Source of the DNA: Chamaesiphon sp.
Lineage (GTDB): Bacteria; Cyanobacteriota; Cyanobacteriia; Cyanobacteriales; Chamaesiphonaceae
Length of the DNA stretch: 6,917 bases
NCBI GenBank assembly: GCA_020059425.1
Contig: JAGVCD010000285.1
Location: 1-6,917 of the forward strand
Direction: 5' to 3'
Shown here: positions 4,992 through 6,917 of the stretch, piece after piece
Numbering within the stretch: the first letter of the stretch is position 1
Layout of the letters: each line of letters opens with the position of its first letter
Position numbers and translations under genes: made by a program
Notes under the pieces: generated by a model
Told to the model about the DNA's origin: nothing
Seen by the model: the letters and a program-made list of their open reading frames with translations, nothing else
Databases searched by the model: none

Positions 4992-6887
4992 TTAACTTAA
5001 AGGGATAGTAAAGTGAAATTCACTACCCTTGTTTTTGCCACCCGATTCTGCCCAGATCTCACCGCCCCAGCTCAAAACCGCTTGCCGACAAATGGCTAAC
5101 CCTAAACCAGTACCGCCAGTAGTCCGCCGCAGAGAACCTTCCTCTTGATAGAACCGCTCAAAAACAGCTTGGAGCAAAGCTGGCTCAATACCTCGACCAG
5201 TATCAGCAATGATTACCTCTAACATCGGATGACGACTGTGGGCTTGAATGGTGATATGGCCTTTACTGGAGGTAAACTTGGAGGCGTTGTCGAGGAGCTT
5301 GCTTAAAACCTCCACCAGCCATTCACCGTCTAGTTTTACTAGGGGTAAATCGTCAGCAATATCGATAATGATTTGGGGCATATCATCCTCATGGGTGCGG
5401 GTTTTCATACCACTCATGGCCAAATCGACACATTCACGCAGCACCAGATTTTCGGGATGCCACTGAAAACGACCACTTTCGAGCTGAGAAAGAGTCAGAA
5501 AATCTTGAATGAGTTTACGCATCCGCTCACTATCCGAAAGAGCTGTGCTCAACATCACCTGCCGCATTTCGATCGACATATCTGGATCGCTGGACAGACT
5601 TTCTAAACAAATTTGAATAGTGGATAAGGGAGTGCGTAATTCATGGCCAGTAATCGCTACTAAGTTGCCCCGAATCCGATCGAGCACCGCCAGCTGTTCA
5701 TTCAGATATTCCAGGTGGGTATATGCCTCCGCCTGGATCAAGGCACTGCCCACATGGGTCGCGACTGCTTCCACTAAGCCGATTTCTTCTGGTAGCCACT
5801 GGTGGGCAGTCGATTCACAGTGATGAAGTTCGATCATCCCCAGCAGTCGATCTTGAGAGAGTACTGGCACCAATAGCAAATCTACAATTTGGTATTTGGC
5901 AACCAATTCGGTCATGTTGAAATTGTGCTGATCAGCCGCCCCTAGAGTTCTAGGCAAACGAGTCCTAATTATTTCTTGGAGTAGCGGATGAGTAACTATA
6001 TCCCAACTATGACCAGCCAAAGAAACAATATTAGGCTGGCTAATATATTCGTAGTTAATGGTGGCAATATCACTATCAACTTGATAACGATAGATCAAGC
6101 AGCGACTGGCTTGCATGGCTTCGCCCAGTTCTTTAACGGCTATTTGTAAAATTTCATCGGGTTTGACCGAACTACGCAGGGCACTGGCGATTAGGTTAAC
6201 CAGTCTTTCGCGATTTTCTTGAGCCGCGATCGATCGATAAGCCTTAATTAGCTTGTATTGGCCAGCCTGGAGGTAGGTTACTAACCGCTGAACGAAAGCA
6301 TCAGCACTAGCCGAGCTAGCTTCTGTCGTAACCATTGGTGCTGTAGTTAACTCAGTTTGAATTTTCTGAAGCTGTTTTTTCAGCTTTGGTCGGTATTTGG
6401 CAACTCTTTCCAGTAAAATTTGGGCAGCGTCCATAGCAATCTGTCGATCGAACGTCCAGATCCCATCAAAACGCTGGGAAGATTCTAATCCTTGCGCATT
6501 AGTCCACTCGCCAGTACGTTCTTGGCAAATTAAGCAAGCCGCTGAGTTGGAGCCAATTACCACCAAGTTCCATTCTTGAGCTAAGCCATCATTGGGATTG
6601 ATCGGAATCAGTACATAGTCGGTGGCGGGAATCTTACTACTTTCCATGACGGATAAGACGTAAGCTCGGTCAGTTTGGGCGGCAATACGCTGGTAACGGT
6701 GCGCTTCTTGCCGGTAAAACCTTTCTTCTTGAAAGGTAGCAATTACCAATGGTCGATCGGCACCAGCTAGCACAAGGTCTTCCATGGCTCGCGACAGAGC
6801 AGTTAGTGAAGACTTGAAATAAAGGTGGGGACGCAGGTGGGAATGTTGGCTTAGTAACTCTGTCAGGACAGAATCGGAGATGCTCAT
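4992..6887 (-). CDS. DICT-GAF hybrid sensor histidine kinase
   Basis: A complete 631-residue soluble kinase with no membrane segment, so it should sense a cytoplasmic signal. Residues about 20-165 form a DICT domain (found in diguanylate cyclases and two-component proteins; ligand unknown), recognised by PLVIATFQEERFYRQEAHRY and RFDGIWTFD. A helical linker leads to a GAF domain (about 225-390) with RCLIYRY, LLLVPVLSQDRLLGMIELHHC and W-x-PEE. This is close in style to cyanobacteriochrome GAFs, but Asn324-Met325 stand where the bilin-binding Cys-His would be. HisKA has the H-box GHELRTPLS with phosphoacceptor His415. HATPase_c has the N-box LLDNASKF (Asn534), G1 DTGRGI (562-567), F-box FERFY and G2 GGTGLGLAI, so the kinase should be active. 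There is no receiver domain and no response regulator gene in view. The ATG at 6887 is the first start after an in-frame stop at 6917-6915, and AAGG lies 7 bases upstream. It is convergent with the WD40 gene. Confidence 0.95.
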   Translation of the reverse strand: MSISDSVLTELLSQHSHLRPHLYFKSSLTALSRAMEDLVLAGADRPLVIATFQEERFYRQEAHRYQRIAAQTDRAYVLSVMESSKIPATDYVLIPINPNDGLAQEWNLVVIGSNSAACLICQERTGEWTNAQGLESSQRFDGIWTFDRQIAMDAAQILLERVAKYRPKLKKQLQKIQTELTTAPMVTTEASSASADAFVQRLVTYLQAGQYKLIKAYRSIAAQENRERLVNLIASALRSSVKPDEILQIAVKELGEAMQASRCLIYRYQVDSDIATINYEYISQPNIVSLAGHSWDIVTHPLLQEIIRTRLPRTLGAADQHNFNMTELVAKYQIVDLLLVPVLSQDRLLGMIELHHCESTAHQWLPEEIGLVEAVATHVGSALIQAEAYTHLEYLNEQLAVLDRIRGNLVAITGHELRTPLSTIQICLESLSSDPDMSIEMRQVMLSTALSDSERMRKLIQDFLTLSQLESGRFQWHPENLVLRECVDLAMSGMKTRTHEDDMPQIIIDIADDLPLVKLDGEWLVEVLSKLLDNASKFTSSKGHITIQAHSRHPMLEVIIADTGRGIEPALLQAVFERFYQEEGSLRRTTGGTGLGLAICRQAVLSWGGEIWAESGGKNKGSEFHFTIPLS

Positions 6888-6916
6888 GAACCCGCCTTCA
6901 ATAAGGCTCTGACGTT
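6884..6916 (-). CDS. Possible 3' end of an upstream gene overlapping the histidine kinase start
   Basis: On the minus strand one frame is open from the window edge to a TGA at 6886-6884, reading NVRALLKAGS then stop. That TGA overlaps the kinase ATG as ATGA, the classic 4-base overlap of co-translated genes. Only ten codons are visible, so this rests on the overlap pattern alone. The other two frames contain stops in this stretch. Product unknown. Confidence 0.3.
   Translation of the reverse strand, partial: NVRALLKAGS
6895..6898 (-). promoter_or_regulatory. Shine-Dalgarno of the histidine kinase gene
   Basis: AAGG on the minus strand (6898-6895), 7 bases before the ATG at 6887. It supports that start; no alternative start codon of the usual kind exists between it and the in-frame stop at 6917-6915. 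Confidence 0.5.
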
Positions 6917-6917
6917 A

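Noticed and set aside
5248..5920. Several plus-strand open frames opposite the histidine kinase
   Set aside because: The kinase and GAF motifs on the minus strand account for the region; the antisense peptides have no family features.

Overview
The window looks like chromosomal DNA from a cyanobacterium. Three things point there: the protein families (a CVLK-type Ser/Thr kinase, a J-domain protein with a C-terminal membrane anchor, a membrane-tethered WD40 protein, and a DICT-GAF histidine kinase whose GAF domain resembles cyanobacteriochromes); moderate GC content; and a clear excess of the palindrome CGATCG, the core of the cyanobacterial HIP1 element, with one complete GCGATCGC. I see no mobile element, CRISPR array, rRNA, tRNA or phage gene. 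No genus is assigned.

Layout. Bases 1-287 (minus strand) are the 5' end of a Ser/Thr protein kinase that runs off the left edge. A 108-bp divergent intergenic region follows, with a good -10 box for the kinase. From 396 to 4965 six genes lie head to tail on the plus strand with gaps of at most 14 bp or with overlaps: a membrane-anchored J-domain protein; a small secreted protein resembling DUF5818; queG (epoxyqueuosine reductase); a HAD-superfamily phosphatase; crcB/fluC (fluoride channel); and a seven-bladed WD40 protein with an N-terminal membrane hairpin and coiled coil. A 26-bp gap then separates this run from a convergent, complete 631-residue sensor histidine kinase (6887-4992, minus), organised DICT - GAF - HisKA - HATPase_c. 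Its ATG overlaps, as ATGA, the stop of a possible upstream gene that begins beyond the right edge.

How the genes may work together. The tight spacing suggests that the plus-strand run is co-transcribed, but its members belong to different processes: protein folding at the membrane, tRNA modification, phosphate-ester hydrolysis, fluoride export and membrane scaffolding. It reads as a housekeeping and stress cluster, not as one pathway. The two flanking minus-strand kinases are signalling genes with no partner visible here.

No recognisable defence, biosynthetic or otherwise novel system stands out. The points most worth a second look are the kinase GAF domain, which looks like a cyanobacteriochrome but lacks the bilin-binding cysteine, the membrane-tethered WD40 protein, the overlap of crcB with a HAD phosphatase, and the replacement of most HIP1 octamers by relaxed CGATCG palindromes.
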